This document shows, piece by piece, positions 63,242-64,000 of a stretch of DNA of 64,000 nucleotides (positions are counted from its first letter, which is position 1; the number at the start of each line of letters is the position of its first letter). The stretch comes from Verrucomicrobiia bacterium. Lineage in GTDB: Bacteria; Verrucomicrobiota; Verrucomicrobiia; Limisphaerales; UBA11358. Location of the stretch: assembly GCA_031290985.1 (NCBI GenBank), contig JARLJW010000084.1:62001-126000 (forward strand), read 5' to 3'. The position numbers were made by a program, and so were the translations under genes. The notes under the pieces are model-generated. The model did not search any database, was not told the origin of the DNA, and was given only the letters and a program-made list of their open reading frames with translations.

Positions 63242-64000
63242 CATGCCGCTCACATGCCAGCCCCGGAACGCCGGGCACTTGCCAGCCAGGCTTGGCCCCC
63301 GGCAAGTCGCCTCCCACAATGGCCCGTGGCGGCTCGCCACTGGCCCGCGACGGCTCACCACCCGCCGCGAACTGCAGCCGCTCCCAATCCAGTTCCAGCC
63401 GCTTCGCCAGTCGCCCTTCCCGTTGCAACTGCAGCACATCCTGCAACATCACCCGCATCTGACGCCACCGCCGGTCCACCGGCACCGGCGACCGCTGCCA
63501 CTCGCGCACCGTCGCCAGGTAACGCACCGCCACCACCGTCACCAGTTCCTCCACCGTGACGGCCAGTTGCCCCCCGGTCGGGCGGATCGGCTGCTCCGCC
63601 TCCTTTTGCTGCTCGACGAACTTCCCGTCTCCCTGGCCGTTGGACGTTGCATGTTGGGCGTTGAATGTTGGCTCCCCCTCTGCGTTACCCTGCGGCCTCC
63701 GCCTCCCTGCGTTTATTACCCCAAACGCCGCAGCCTCTTGTTGCCTCCGCCATTCCCGAAACCCGCCCTGCTTCCAGTTCGTCAGGTTCTGTTCATTGAT
63801 GACGGCACCGCCAAACTCCGCCGCCAGCAGCGTCCGCACCGCCGGCAGTTCATTCAGCCAGGCCACGAGCCGGATGCCCGGCTCGCCCGCGTCCAATCGT
63901 TGGTTCACCTGCTCGCGGATCTCCCGCGGCAGCCGGTTAATCTTTCCAGTAGCCATATTTCGTTCATTTTGACAACGCCGGTTGGACAAAGGCTGTCCAA

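Larger units (their letters stand above)
62883..63956 (-). pseudogene. N-terminal part of a verrucomicrobial-type gene without a credible stop
   Basis: From the ATG at 63956: MATGKINRLPREIREQVNQR, then AWLNELPAVRTLLAAEFGG and a Trp-rich WKQGGFREWRRQQEA stretch, a protein family I associate with many copies in verrucomicrobia; the next ~200 residues look protein-like. Beyond ~63250 the frame runs into two copies of a repeat, then antisense through the whole kinase gene to 61299, which cannot be real. So the original end was probably replaced by repeat sequence. Function unknown; the helical basic N-terminus could bind nucleic acid. Confidence 0.45.

Overview
The window reads as a chromosomal segment of a GC-rich, Gram-negative bacterium, most likely a verrucomicrobium of the Pedosphaera/Limisphaera type (inference). 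The signs are a porin ending in Phe, a lipoprotein, RND and EmrAB-type pumps, a glycoside hydrolase 2 enzyme with a signal peptide, intergenic gaps full of REP-like hairpins, and at the right end a protein family (N-terminus like 'LPREIREQVNQRL') that I associate with that group. There is no rRNA, CRISPR array, phage module or insertion sequence; one tRNA-His is present.

Layout. 0-2.2 kb: the 3' end of pilT, a VapBC-type pair and an Rrf2 regulator with three cysteines. 2.2-8.9 kb: a sulfate uptake operon (strong promoter, leader with terminator, porin, SBP, M14-like hydrolase, cysT, cysW, cysA, DUF2061). 9.1-15.9 kb: a two-gene operon of an M48-like metallopeptidase and an 1857-residue DUF4011-type helicase/nuclease with a kinase-like N-terminal stretch and a C-terminal WGR domain. 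16.2-17.4 kb: coaD and an HD hydrolase, flanked by two inverted copies of a ~160-bp element. 17.7-26.5 kb: a ten- or eleven-gene NAD/ADP-ribose operon (NADAR, NrtR, macro, cREC-ADP-ribosylglycohydrolase, two membrane proteins, KptA, E1-like PLP/[2Fe-2S] dehydrase, radical SAM, PncA, deoxyribosyltransferase-NUDIX). 26.6-29.1 kb: divergent nadK and a methyltransferase with an NMNAT-like N-terminus. 29.3-31.7 kb: a SWIM-DNA ligase-WGR fusion and a beta-propeller. 31.7-40.2 kb: a six-gene SWIM/HEAT/MoxR/DUF5682/VWA operon resembling E. coli yehLMPQ. 40.6-44.1 kb: pncB-nadE. 44.3-46.4 kb: an exonuclease and a CCA-adding enzyme. 46.4-49.4 kb: a repeat island with tRNA-His. 49.4-56.9 kb: tandem efflux systems and a YXWGXW lipoprotein. 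56.9-60.2 kb: a phosphohexomutase and a GH2 enzyme. 60.9-62.9 kb: a small protein and a sensor kinase-receiver hybrid lacking the phospho-accepting His. 62.9-64 kb: repeats and a gene without a credible stop.

How it fits together. Perfect TAGTGT-N7-ACACTA palindromes lie in the promoter of the NADAR-nrtR operon and directly upstream of pncB-nadE. The NrtR encoded here therefore probably controls both, and possibly the divergent nadK, in response to ADP-ribose or NAD. PncA, PncB, NadE and NadK cover nicotinamide to NADP except the NadD step, for which I see no ordinary gene. The same operon carries enzymes that cleave or remove ADP-ribose (NADAR, macro, ADPRG, NUDIX) and KptA, an NAD-dependent RNA/DNA-end enzyme. 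Next to it are two WGR proteins (WGR is the DNA-end-sensing module of eukaryotic PARPs): a ligase and a helicase-nuclease. My main hypothesis is that the window holds an NAD/ADP-ribose-linked nucleic-acid repair or conflict system. The regulation is well supported by sequence; the functional link to the WGR, MoxR and SWIM genes is inference from proximity and domain logic.
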